Assembly: GCA_032871835.1 (NCBI GenBank)
Contig: CM065300.1
Span: 111,535,088 to 111,599,087 of the forward strand
DNA: 64,000 nucleotides
Reading direction: 5' to 3'
Source: Dipteronia dyeriana
Lineage: Eukaryota > Streptophyta > Magnoliopsida > Sapindales > Sapindaceae
In this document: positions 44,041 to 54,494 of the stretch, one piece after another
Layout of the letters: the number at the start of each line of letters is the position of its first letter
How positions within the stretch are numbered: the stretch's first letter is position 1
Notes under the pieces: generated by a model
Seen by the model: the letters and a program-made list of their open reading frames with translations, nothing else
Told to the model about the DNA's origin: nothing
Databases searched by the model: none
Made by a program: the position numbers and the translations under genes

Positions 44041-46887
44041 ATGGATTTTCGGTTGGTTTCTTGTGTTAGAAGATTGCTTGGGGAAATCACTGTTGATGAG
44101 CCTCCATTTTTAGAAGTTGATGTTTATGGGCTTCACCCTGACGTCACTTTTAGCCCTGTATCGAGTTCTTCATCTAGTTCTGATTCTGATATTTCTGATC
44201 ACAAGGTATCTCTTCGAAGGATGGGAAAACATCAAAGCAAAAGTAAAGTCCGTAAGCACAACTCGAGCGATATTCTAATCAGGGAACAAACTGTCAATGA
44301 GAACGATGTTGAAGAGACGTTCAGAACATCTCGCCTTTCTTTCTCTGCTACTTGCCAGAGTGGGTTTGATACCGAGCCAAATGTAGTCGGGTCAGAAGAG
44401 ATAAAAAAGTATAGTTCATGATTCGATCTGCCCAACTCGGTCACTCTGATTCCAGCGGGTGATAGAGCTGTATGGAATCCTCCCCCAGGCATGGTAGCAA
44501 TCTACGGATCTGTGCTCTGCTGCAGCGCCACTCTTCTTTTTCAGCCTTTTATTGCCTGGTTTCTGGCTGAAGCAGGGATTGGTCCGGGTCAATTAGCCCT
44601 GATTAGCTACAAAATTTTGATGTGCATGTGGAACATGTACAGCTGGATGAATTTATCGCAGCCATCCCCAAATGAAATCAGGCACTTCTTTACACTGAGG
44701 CAATCTGGCAAGTCAGGGACTTACTTCCTCATGTCTAATTAGCCAGATTGCTTGGTCTCTAAGGGGACAAAAGTGAGTCGGGAAGCTGATATCTCTGATG
44801 ACCCTGAAAAGAGGGGTTTTATATGGGGATTTCCTATGTCCAACAAGTTCTGGAAGAATAGTTGGTTTTTCACCGGAGGGATTCGCGGGCTTGAGGTTAC
44901 TGCTTCAGTTGGGGCTACTTGGATGGTGTTGAAGGTCCCCCATTTCTTCTGTTCCCCCGAGATTTGGAACAAGAAGAAAATCAAGTACAGCAATGCGGAG
45001 CTGACCAGACTTAAGCGGGCAGCGGTTCGTACTTTGGAGAAGAGAAGCAAGACTTATCTCTTCATTTAGTCGAAGATGATTGAGTTTGGCTACTTCGAAG
45101 AGATTTCGAGCTATCGCAGGCGATGTTAGCGATTTTTGTAACCTTTTCCTTTCATGTTTTTTTTTTTTTTTTTGCATTCTGACGCGGTTCCTTTTTTCTT
45201 CCAAGTGTATGATACTGAAGTTGTCTGCGATCTTCAGGCTTGCCAAGTGAAGTCAATTATTTAGGCAAGTCGAAAAGAAGCTTCTCGTCAAGGCAATAAA
45301 AGCATCACCCCGCCTGAGTCCGAAGAGGAGACTGATACGGTTGAAGAGCAAGTTCCCAAAGATGTTCTTGAGGAAGTTTTTCAACTGACGGCTGGGGAAA
45401 CTAGTGGTCCAAGTGGCCCGACCAATACTCAGTTGCCTGGCGACGGGCAGCGGTAGAGTGAAGGTCTCGGTGGGGAGCCTACAGAGCAGACTGACTCCGG
45501 TGATAGAGGTAATACCTCTACGGGACAGGTACCTATAGGTCTTAAATTTTTTAAAGTCTTTCGGGATGATACTCAGGAGGATCCAGCGGCTGATCTCAGT
45601 TTCCACTGTTCTCAGGGTGAGAAACGAAAGGTAATCAGCTCTCTAACTCGTCATCTCAAGGTTCCTCGGGTGGTCTCTTTCATCGACTTGAGCGATGAAG
45701 ATATTGTGGCTGAGACTTACCCTAGTGCTGATGTTGGAGCATCGGCGGATGTGGAGGCTTCGGAACTGAACATGGGTTCCCCTCCCCCCGAGGTTAAAGA
45801 TCTAGGGGCTGAACCCTCGGAGGTTTTCTCACATCCTTCTCCCCAGAATATACTGTGGGAGATGTCATCTGGTCTGGCGTTTATCAGAGATAACCGTTGT
45901 AGCTGTTTTCGAGATGGCTCTCTGACTGACCGTCTTCAGAATTTTTTCAAAGGTGCATCTTATGGAAGTTACCCTTTAATTGGTTTTCTTGTTTGCCTGA
46001 TTTTTAGATTTTTAATTAAACCTTTGTTGTAGATGGTGGCCGAATTCACTAAGCTAGTTCAGACGCAGCAACATCAAGCTAGTCCAATAAGGCGTCTGGA
46101 AGCTCAGCTAAAAGAAAGTGAGGATCGACGTGCTCGGGTCAAAACGGCTTATCAATAGGAGGTTGGTTCTGCACAAGTTTTTACCGACCACTGTTTGGCA
46201 AAGCAGATAGAGGCCGAGGAGAGGGCTTCTTCAATAGAAGAGAAAGCAACATCACTTCAGAACTTATTATCTTCTGCCCAAGAATCAATGCTCAAAGCCG
46301 AGCAGGAACTGGAGCTGTCTAAGTTGGAGTATGAGTAGAAAATTGAAGATCTGGAGCGCCAAGCGTTGACAGTCGAATCCTTATCCTGAGAGGCCTGGCT
46401 AGAACTTGAATTTTAAGGGGTGGATCATTTCAAAAGATCCCCTGCCTACGATGCTCTTCTCCTTCGGGAGTTTCAACGAGGGCTGGTTTCAACGGGCGAA
46501 TTCTTTAAAGTCAAGAATCGGGCAACTGAGAAGGCCCGAACCAATTGGGAGCTGTCAATCAAACATCTTGTGGATCAGTCCTTAGAGTCTCTTCAGACTC
46601 AGATGAAGGAATGGAGAGCTTACTACCGTAGCCGAGGCAAAGAGCCCCATCCTATGCATTTAGAGATTCCATCTTAACACTCTCTTTCGAAATTCTACGC
46701 CAGTCAAGAGTCGGTAGTGGAGAGTATCGAGCCTGATGTCGGGCCGATTCCAAGAGAGGATTACAACCAATGGATGGATTACTCAGTCGAAACAATTGCT
46801 TGGCCTTCTAAGGAAAGTCTGCTCCGTGAGTATGAGATGGTGCTTGACCCGAGTATTGGCAAGGACTCTAAATCCTCACAATCCTGA
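44041..46887 (+). pseudogene. Antisense ORF (aORF) of the Retand-like element, three exons
   Basis: The gene lies on the strand opposite to gag-pol. Exon 1 (44041-45124) is one frame with three stops (TGA 44419, TAG 44740, TAG 45067). It carries a serine-rich acidic N-terminus, then PFIAWFLAEAGIGPGQLALI, SPNEIRHFFTLRQSG, RGFIWGFPMSNKFWKNSWFF and LTRLKRAAV, which match the family called putative gypsy type transposon (Transposase_28). Intron 1 (45125-45205, GT-AG, T17 tract) restores the frame exactly. Exon 2 (45206-45952) is acidic. Intron 2 (45953-46032, GT-AG) is off by one base, perhaps from a T6 run. Exon 3 (46033-46887) is a coiled coil with five stops. Most stops could come from CAA, CAG or CGA by one C to T change. 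Its function is unknown. Confidence 0.7.
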
Positions 46888-46977
46888 CTTGTAGATAGGA
46901 TTTTTTTGTACTTTTAACAATCTCTTTGTAAGCAATTTTTTGTAAAGAGTTCTTATTGTAGCCACTTTTGAAAAATC

Positions 46978-46984
46978 AATAAAA
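46978..46984 (+). terminator. Polyadenylation signal of the antisense gene
   Basis: AATAAAA lies about 90 bases after the last stop codon of the antisense gene, following TTTTTTGTACTTTTAACAAT and TGTAAAGAG, a typical plant 3' UTR. No other AATAAA is as close to it. Confidence 0.5.
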
Positions 46985-47060
46985 TTCCGAGTAGCTTTTC
47001 TGAATCTAGTGTTTTGATTCTATTGCTCACGAAATTTCTTTAACTTGACCATGGTTGCTG

Positions 47061-47330
47061 AGTATCTTATTAAACCAACTTTTCTAACGTTCGCGTAACT
47101 TAACCGAGTATCTTATTAAACCGGTTGTCACCCGAATAATGCCAAGTATCTTATTAAACTGGCTCTTGTAATCTTTATGCCAAGTATCTTATTAATCTGG
47201 CTAGCTCTGATGTTCGTGTAACTTTACTGAGTATCTTATTAAACTGGTTGTCACTCGAATAATTTTAATGCGAAGTATCTTATTAAACTGGCTCTTGTAA
47301 TCTTTATGCCAAGTATCTTATTAAACTGGC
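47061..47330. repeat. Tandem repeats of AGTATCTTATTAAACTGG
   Basis: Seven copies of AGTATCTTATTAA begin at 47061, 47107, 47145, 47183, 47230, 47274 and 47312, followed by (A)CTGG or ACCGG. Spacings are 46, 38, 38, 47, 44 and 38. The three copies from 47107 recur from 47230 with the same intervening sequences (TTGTCACCCGAATAAT, CTCTTGTAATCTTTATGCC), so a higher-order unit of about 125 bases is repeated twice. Confidence 0.85.
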
Positions 47331-47884
47331 TAGTATTATTAACCGTGTCATCTTAAAACAGACAAGTGAATTTATACTTATGTTTCATACACGGTTGCTA
47401 CCCGAACATTACATCATGGCTCACCATAATCATATGTTCGAGTCCTTACTCATTACCGAGGACGTCTCCCCAGTTTTTATGTGCAAGGGTTTGCCGAATC
47501 GTTAAGCTTTTTGAATTGCTTAACACAGCTACGCATTTCACCGGAATTCTTCCCGATAGCGTCCCGAGCTAGTGCATCGGGTTTACCATTTTATGAAGGT
47601 CATTTGACCTTGCTCGCTGGCATGCTCCTTCGAGATTCTCTGCCCATTCGGGATTTAATGGTCCCGAGTAATCTATTTGCATGTTCTTATTATCATGCTT
47701 GTCTTCCATATGTTCTTATTATCATATGCTTTCTTTTGGGAATCCTGAGTTCGATGCTTTTCTTTCAAAAATCCCGAGTTTGATTTTTTATTCATAACTT
47801 CAAAATTAATAAAGTTTTGAATTCCACAGCTAATATTTATCCTAACTAAAATTGTTCTGACTAGAAAAAAGAACAAAAAATAAT
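47331..47884. other. Spacer between pol and the tandem repeats
   Basis: No convincing coding region. Several CCCGAGT/TCCCGAGC phrases recur, as in the LTR of the same element (CCCGAGTAG at about 43235-43330). Confidence 0.5.
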
Positions 47885-49440
47885 TTAAGGACAGAAAATA
47901 TTCAGATATTGGGCATTGCATGGTAGGGGTAAAACCCCTCCATTAGGTCGTGTAATCCAATATGCTCCATGGCCAGCTATTCCTTCGACCTTGTACAGGC
48001 CTTCCCATTTGTCAGCGAGGGACCCTGCAACTTTATTTTTTATGTTCAATGACACCTTCCTAAGTACCAGGTCTCCTAGCTGGAATTTTCTGACCTGAAC
48101 GAGAAAGTTGTAGTGGCGAGCTACTCTTTGCTGATATGTCATATTTCGTATTCAGGATTTCTTCCTTTTCTCTTAAAGTTCATCAAGACTTTGTAATCGC
48201 ATATCAACGTTCTGATCTTCATCATATAGCCTGACCCGGGGTGACGTATATGACGTTTTTATAGGGATAACAACTTCTGTTCCAAATGTTAAAGTGAATG
48301 GAGTCTCTCCTGTTGAATTTCTCGCTGTTGTCCGATATGCCCATAATACTTCGGGAAGATTTTCAACCCAAATTCCTTTCTTGGCATCTAGCTTTACTTT
48401 GATTGTGTGCTTGATGATTTTGTTAACTGCTTCCACCTGCCCATTTGTTTGAGGGTGGGCAGGTGTGGCATAGTAATTGGAAATCTGGTACTCTTTGCAC
48501 AGTTGTCTGAATTTTAGGTTGTCGAACTGAGTGCCATTGTCAATGATTATAGTGTTTGAGACTCCAAACCTATAAAGTATATTCTTTTTCATGAAATTTA
48601 TGGTGTTTTCTTCTGTGATATGCACTAATGCTTCAGCTTCTACCCACTTTGTGAAATAGTCAATAGCTACTATTTCATGCTCGCTCCACCCCCTGCCCAG
48701 CTGGTATTGGGCCGATTAGATCCAAACCCCACATGGAAAATGGTCATGGGGACATGAGGTTTCTGAGCTGCTTAGGGGGCTGTCGGATGTCATTAGCAAT
48801 CCTTTGGCAAGTATTGCAACTTTCTGAACATTGCTGTGTATCTGAGAATAGAGTAGGCCAATAATAGCCTTGCCTGAGTACCTTATGTGCCAAACTTTTA
48901 CCCCAGTGTGGTTTCCGTAAATTCCTGCGTGGATTTCCTGTAATATCCAATATGCATCTTCCTCTGACACACATATTTGGAGTGTTCGGGAATACCCCCT
49001 TCTATATAATTCTCCTTCAACCAATGTATACCTTGCTGATCTATACCGGATACACTTTGCTTGTAAGGGATCTTCAGGCAGCACACCTTCTTCTAGGAAC
49101 ATTTTTAGCTGAGTCATCCAACCATCTAGCGGTGTTCGGATTTCTGAAATTTCTAAGTTTCTTGGTTCAGCTATGCTCGGTTTATGGAGATGTGCAACCA
49201 GAATAGTATTTGGCCTGATTGTGGTTGTTACTGACGCTAGTTTGGATAATGTGTCTGCCTTTTCATTCTCCTCCCTAGGGATATGGGTAATCTTATATTC
49301 TTTAAATTTTTGGAGGAGCTGTTTTGCAATATCATGGTAGATTATCATGCCTTCATCCTTGGCTTGGTACTTGTCTAGGACTTGGTTGACAACTACCTGT
49401 GAATCGCTGAATATCTCGACCTCATCTGCCCGAGAGCTAT
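47885..49440 (-). pseudogene. Retand-like integrase and end of RNase H
   Basis: One minus-strand frame covers this part with a few stops. From right to left: FSDSQVVVNQV-like end of RNase H, HIPREENEKADTLSKLAS, the zinc-binding region with HAGIYGNHTG; its CNTC pair is in another frame (48744-48974), which shows a frameshift. The catalytic core has a first D in the GVWI/LIGP segment at 48716, the second in IIDNGTQFDN (48173-48625) and the E in NGQVEAVNK, so all three residues are present. The C-terminal GPY/F-type domain (KFQLGDLVLRK, KWEGLYKVEGI) ends with a stop at 47885. Two stops (48173 and near 48152) precede it. The enzyme would insert the cDNA into the genome. Confidence 0.85.
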
Positions 49441-51315
49441 GCAGACTCTGAGTCCAGCTAGTAGCGCCTTGTACTCGGCTTGATTGTTGGTTGCTTTGAA
49501 GTTAAACCTCATAACACATTCGATATCGTCTCTTTCTAGAGTGCATACTACAATCCCTGCCCCGTTGCCATGAGTGTTTGAAGAGCCATCAACATACAGT
49601 TTCCATGTGAAACTTTTACCCAACATCTTTTTTTCTTCCATGTTCGGTTCTGTGAACTTTGCTATAAAATCTGCCACTGCTTGCCCTTTTAGAGATGTCA
49701 TGGGGATGAAGTGGATATCGAATTCACTTAGCTCGATTGCTCATTTGGTTAATCTCCCTGAAATCTCTGGTTTCTCTGAAATCTCTGGTTTCTGTAAAAT
49801 CTGCTTTAATGGGCAATCGGTGAGAACCTGGATTGTATGAGCCTAAAAGTATGGCCTTAGCTTCCTTGCTGCTGAAACTAGTGCCAGAGCCATCTTTTTT
49901 ACCTGTGAATATCTGGTCTCAGCTGGTAGAAGTGCCTTGCAGGTGTAGTACACTGGCTTTTGTACTCCATCTTTAGTTCTGACTAGAACTGAGCTTGCTG
50001 CCAGTTCTGTAATTGATAAGTACAGTTAGAGTGTTTCCCCCATATGAGGTTTTGAAAGGATGGGAGTTTGTCCTAAGTATTCTTTAATTTTTAAGAATGC
50101 GTGCTCGCATTCTTCATTCCATTCAAGTCCTTTTCCTTTTCTAATTACTTTGAAAAAGGGGACACATCTATCTGTGGCTTTTGAGATGAATCATCCTAAG
50201 GAAGCCAAACATCCTGTTAGGCGATGTACTTCTTTGAGTGTCCTCGGTGAAGTCATTTTTTGCAGGGCCTGGATCTTCTAGGGGTTGACTTCGGTTCCTT
50301 TTTGGTGAACTTGAAAACCCACGAATCTTCCTGAAGGGACCCCGAATAAACACTTGTTTGGATTTAGCTTCATTTGGTATCTCCTCAAGATATCAAATGT
50401 TTCCCGCAGGTCTGAAGTGTGCTTGTCTGCGGTGATGCTCTTGGTCAGCATGTCATCAATGTATACTTCCATGTTCCTTCCTATTTGCCGTGCGAAGATT
50501 CTGTTGACCAGCCTTTGATATGTTGCTCCTGTATTTTTTAATCCGAAGGGCATTACTGTCTAACAGTACAAACCCTGATCTGTTGTGAACTCTGTTTTTT
50601 CCTCGTCAGCCTTGTTCATCCGGATTTGGTTATATCCCGAATAGGCGTCCGTGAAACTAAGCAGCTCATGGCCTGATGTAGCGTCCACCAACTGATCTAT
50701 CCTCGAAAGTGGGAAACTATCTTTCGGGCACACCTTATTCATATCCGAGAAATCTACGCACATCCTCCACTGTCCATTCTTCTTTTGGACAAGGACTACA
50801 TTAGCCATCTATTGAGGGTAATTGACCTCTCTAATCGATCCTACAGCGAGTAGCTTCTCTACTTCCTATTTGATTGCCTGACTTCTTTCGAGATTGAATT
50901 ATCTTCTCTTTTGTATTACCGGTTTTGCATTCGGGTCCACTGTGAGATGGTGAGATATTATTCGGGAATCTATCTCGACCATGTCTTCATGACTCCAAGC
51001 GAACACATCCCTATATTCTTTAAGTAGATCAATGAGGCTTTGTTTGATTCTTCCTTCCAGGTTGGCCCCGATCTTGACCTTTTTGTATGGTTCATCTTCT
51101 TTCAAGGTGATTTCTTCAACCGGTTCAGTTTTGGATTCATTCGGCTCTTCCCTTGGATCGAATTCGAATGATATTAGCTTTTCGTTCTGACTCGGCTGTG
51201 TTATAGCACAAACCTGTTCATTCTTGTCCTTGTATACTGACAGGTTAGCTTTTCGGGCCATCTCTTGGGACCCCTTGACTACCCCGACCCCTTGTTCGGT
51301 CGGGAATTTTAACAT
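49393..51315 (-). pseudogene. Retand-like reverse transcriptase and RNase H
   Basis: From 51315 to 49393 the minus strand keeps one frame with few stops. A linker with a conserved DVFAWSHEDM leads into the polymerase, where WRMCVDFSDMNKVCPKD, FTDAYSGYNQI and MPFGLKNTGATYQRL and the catalytic YIDDML (50278-50553) are present. The RNase H domain has KLYVDGSSNTHGNG with its first aspartate and NNQAEYKALLAGL with the glutamate (49393-49701). Stops lie near 50278 and 50560 and several between 49702 and 50277. The order and the YIDDM variant are typical of the Tat lineage. This is the most complete polymerase in the window but is not translatable as it stands. Confidence 0.85.
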
Positions 51316-51399
51316 TAAGGCATAAGTGGCTGTTACGGCCTTAGTTTTATTCAGGAATGGTCATCCCAATAGTGCATTATATGGCCAATTGTCCAAGTC

Positions 51400-51690
51400 T
51401 ACCACCACGAAGTCGAGCAATACAGTTCTCTGGCAAGGTGCCACTCCAATCTTCACAGGTAGCTTTACCGTCCGAGTGACCTGACCTCAACTCCCCCGAA
51501 TCCTCTGAGTGGGGTATGGAAAGGCTGTAGGTCATTTCGATCTAACCTGAGTTGATCGTAGACGGCTATATTGAGAATGTCTATTGAGCTTCCATTACCT
51601 ATTAGGATTCTCCTGACTTCCCGGTAACCAATTCGGGCACTTATGACCAAGGCGTCATTTTTGCCTAACATCGACGCCATGTGAGTCTAC
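51400..51690 (-). pseudogene. Retand-like aspartic protease
   Basis: The frame 51680-51465 reads MLGKNDALVISARIGYREVR and then the active-site region ILIGNGSSIDIL, then LQPFHTPLRGFGGVEV. In other Tat elements the active site is IDNGSS, so the catalytic aspartate is glycine here. The rest of the domain continues in other frames to about 51320, where LGRPW-like sequences are partly seen. It would cleave the polyprotein; with this change it would be inactive. Confidence 0.7.
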
Positions 51691-53553
51691 TTCTGTGAAT
51701 GTTATTGGGTCCCATCCTTCCTTTACCCTCTTCGGTCTGGCTCGACCGTGTTTACATCAAAGTTATTTCTTGATTCTACTGCTTCTCTAATTTCCTGAGT
51801 TCGCTCTCGGTTACTTCTTCCAGTGGATGGTCCTCCAAAGATCGTATGTATTACTTGATTGGCCTCTGGACTGGCCCTTTCATTTCAACCAAAGCTATGA
51901 TCGGCCCTGATCTCTTTCTTTGCTTTTGATTTTTCATCCCTTTTTAAGATCACATTCTATAGATGTCCTTCCCGAATGAGGGTTTCTATGTAATCTCTGA
52001 GCTGGTAAAACTTGGAAGTCTCATGACCGGTTTCTTTTTGGAACCTGCAGTATTTTGTTGTATCTCGCTGAGCAAACTGAGATTGACGGCGTGGCTCTTG
52101 TGTCATATTCTTCGTTTCCAGAATGCCTAGGATTCCTCCTGTTTTTTCAGAAGAGGGGTGTAGTTGGTGTATCTACCTCGGTATTTTTTCATGGTTTGTT
52201 CGGCACTACGCCTGTTTCCCCCGTCATTGATCTTTTCTTTGCTATTTCCTATCTATTTTTCCTTTTGGTTTTGCACCTTGGACTCGACATTCTTCTCGGG
52301 TCTTCCTCCATGCATGTAGCTTCCTCTAGTGGCTAACTCATCTTCTTCAGCTAATGCATATCCTCCTGCTGTGTCCATCATATCTGCATACCTATTCAGA
52401 CGGGCTCTTCTTAAATCGAAAGATAGTCGTTCGTTCTGCAGGTTGTTGATGAATGCAGCAATTATTGCTTCATCGTTTGTACTGCTCATTTCTGATACTG
52501 CTTGGCCAAATCTCCCCAGGTATTTCTTTAGTGACTCATATTTCCCTAGCTTTATTTGAGAAAGGTAAGCCACTGAATTTTTCCTGTGAACATTGCTCAG
52601 GAATTGCCTTGAAAAGCTCCTGTTTAGTTAACCAAAACTTCCAATGCTTGCTGGGGGCAATCTCCCGAACCATCTTGAGCCTATGTCTCCTAAAGTTTTT
52701 GGGAAGTTGAGACATAGTAAGGGATCACTATGGGCATACTGGGCCATATCACTTTTATAGCATCTGATGTGCTCCTTTGGATCTGTGTCCTTCTTGAATT
52801 GCTCTACGTGCGCCATCCTGAACCTTTCTGGGAATGGGGTCCGTAAGATTTTCCTAGTGAATGGACTGTCAGAATCATCATCAGATAAATCGTTATACCC
52901 ATAACGTCTGACCAGTGCGTCAATCTATCGTCTATTGTTCTCGACTTCTCGAGTTAGGCTTTGGATTACGACGTCCTGTTTCCCACTGGATTTCCCTGAT
53001 GGTTGATCCGCTGGGTAATTGTCATTCCTCTTTCAGGTTCTTCACTTTGATGCCGGGTTTCACGTAAGATTCCATGATGACGCTTGTGATGATGTCGATC
53101 GCTGTCTTCTGATGACGACTGATCCCTGTGCCGGTCATGTATACAGTGTCCAGTACGGACTGTCTGATCCTGGTTCTGCTTCTAGTCTGGTCGTTCCTCT
53201 TCAGGTGTTTCACGTCCAGCCTGTTTGATTGGAGTAAGGTTCCTTCTAACTTCTGGTGTATTTATTTATGGCCCTACTACAACCGAACGGAGTCTTACAG
53301 GTGGGAGGTTAGGAGTTTATGCTTCTGTAGCCAGCAGATCAACTTCTCCCTTTGCTGCGTCTGCCACCAGTTGTTACAACGCTTGTCGGAAATGTTGTGT
53401 CAAATCTCCATTAGTTAGAGGAACTTGCTGGATCCTTGCCAGGAATGTAGGTTGGTTTTCTGTTGTTGCAGTGAGATCCCGTGAGGTACTGCCAATATGG
53501 AAGTTATCCGAAGATTTTTGGACATCCCCGGAACTGCTTCTGCTTCCAGCCAT
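51691..53553 (-). pseudogene. Retand-like gag
   Basis: On the minus strand an ATG at 53553 opens a serine-rich start (MAGSRSSSGDVQKSS), followed by a charged region rich in H, R and D. The Retrotrans_gag core is in 52816-52253: MAHVEQFKKDTDPKEHIRCY, YLSQIKLGKYESLKKYLGRF and AIIAAFINNLQ. Beyond it the knuckle-like segment YCRFQKETGHETSKFYQL (about 52040) has lost its last cysteine, as is common in this lineage, and IHTIFGGPSTG leads to the protease. Stops and frameshifts are present. The start follows the LTR by 50 bases, leaving little room for a leader. Confidence 0.75.
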
Positions 53554-53710
53554 TGCTTTTAATCAAGTTGAAGGTTTAAGGACCCCCTCATTCTAAAGCC
53601 AATTGTTGATGTTAATTTATGGATTGTATCAGAAAAGCCAACAAGGATTGGATTTCAGCTGTGATTTCAAAGAGAGAGAGGAGGAGAAAGTAAACAAAAC
53701 GAGTTTTTTA

Positions 53711-53746
53711 CGTGGTAAAACTCCGATGACCGGAGAAACGTCCACG
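53711..53746 (-). promoter_or_regulatory. Conserved U5 stem-loop, Retand-like version (best preserved)
   Basis: CGTGG (53711-53715), TAAAA spacer, CTCCG (53721-53725), ATGAC loop, CGGAG (53731-53735), AAACGT spacer, CCACG (53742-53746). Both the outer and inner stems are perfect. It lies roughly 100 to 140 bases downstream of the expected start of transcription, so it would be part of the RNA. Confidence 0.65.
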
Positions 53747-53880
53747 GGTGGTTGAGTGATCAACCGAGCTAAAATCCACTATGAATTTATGATGTTACAA
53801 GCTCTCGATCTCTCTTTCTTCTCTCTGTATTTTTCTATGATTGTTGTCCATATCCCTTTTCTTTTGCGAGATTATTGGTC

Positions 53881-53897
53881 TATTTATATATTTATAG
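53881..53897 (-). promoter_or_regulatory. TATA box of the Retand-like LTR
   Basis: On the minus strand TATAAATATATAAATAG, conserved in the other LTR at 42891-42907. Confidence 0.6.
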
Positions 53898-54494
53898 AAC
53901 CCTAATCTGTTTTGTACAAGTAATTGATCTTTGTATTTAATTACAATTATTTTCTTGTTTGAAGCTGATTGTCTTTTTTCCTGTTTCGGAGTCTTGTATT
54001 GAGAGTGAATGGGACTCTAGCAACGTAGTCCAATTAGGACTTATTTCCTTATAAGAGCTGTCTTTTTGAAGAAGTAAAGTTGCTGCCTGATTGGGAACCT
54101 TTTCTTTTTAATTTTCTATTTTTATTGGGATTCCTTTTTGATATGGAAATCTCTATGCATCCTAATGACTTGATCCATGTCAGCTATGCACTGGGGCCTT
54201 TATTTGATTTTTATCATGTTTGCCCCGAGTAAGAGCAATACCTGCTGATCCCGAGTAGCTCCAGTTGTTCCCGAGTAGAAATGTCATTTAATCAGCCCCA
54301 AGTGTCATTAGCTGATCCCGAGTAGTATATGATGTCGATTGACCTTGGGTAGGTTTTGTTCAATATCTGCTTACTCGGGTTCTCTTCTTCGGTGATGTCT
54401 TGTAGGATATTTATGTATGCCTATTCGGTTGTCCACCAGGCAATTTATCCTCTTTGTTGATGACGTGTAAGTACGATAAAATTCATATATGACA

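Larger units (their letters stand above)
42615..54494 (-). mobile_element. Complete Retand-like (Tat lineage) Gypsy element
   Basis: The element runs from TGTTGACG at 42615 to ATATGACA at 54494, 11,880 bases, with perfect TTAAT target duplications (42610-42614 and 54495-54499). On the minus strand: 5' LTR 54494-53604, gag from 53553, protease, reverse transcriptase, RNase H, integrase to 47885, tandem repeats, an oppositely oriented gene, polypurine tract and 3' LTR. An extra antisense ORF between pol and the 3' LTR is known from Tat elements such as Retand, Grande and RIRE2. By eye, 14 to 15 differences in the first 315 bases of the LTRs give about 4% divergence, the lowest in the window. 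Confidence 0.9.
53604..54494 (-). repeat. 5' LTR of the Retand-like element
   Basis: The LTR is 891 bases. On the minus strand it begins TGTCATATATG and ends CATCAACA. A TATA-like CTATAAATATATAAATA on the minus strand is at 53881-53897. The U3 carries several CCCGAGTAG/CCCCGAGT phrases. I could not assign the primer binding site just beyond 53604 with confidence. Confidence 0.85.

Noticed and set aside
44232..45606. Minus-strand frames of 83 to 117 codons
   Set aside because: Shadows of the plus-strand antisense gene, whose frame and domain are far better supported.
53128..53596. Plus-strand frames of 96 and 123 codons
   Set aside because: Shadows of the minus-strand gag N-terminus.
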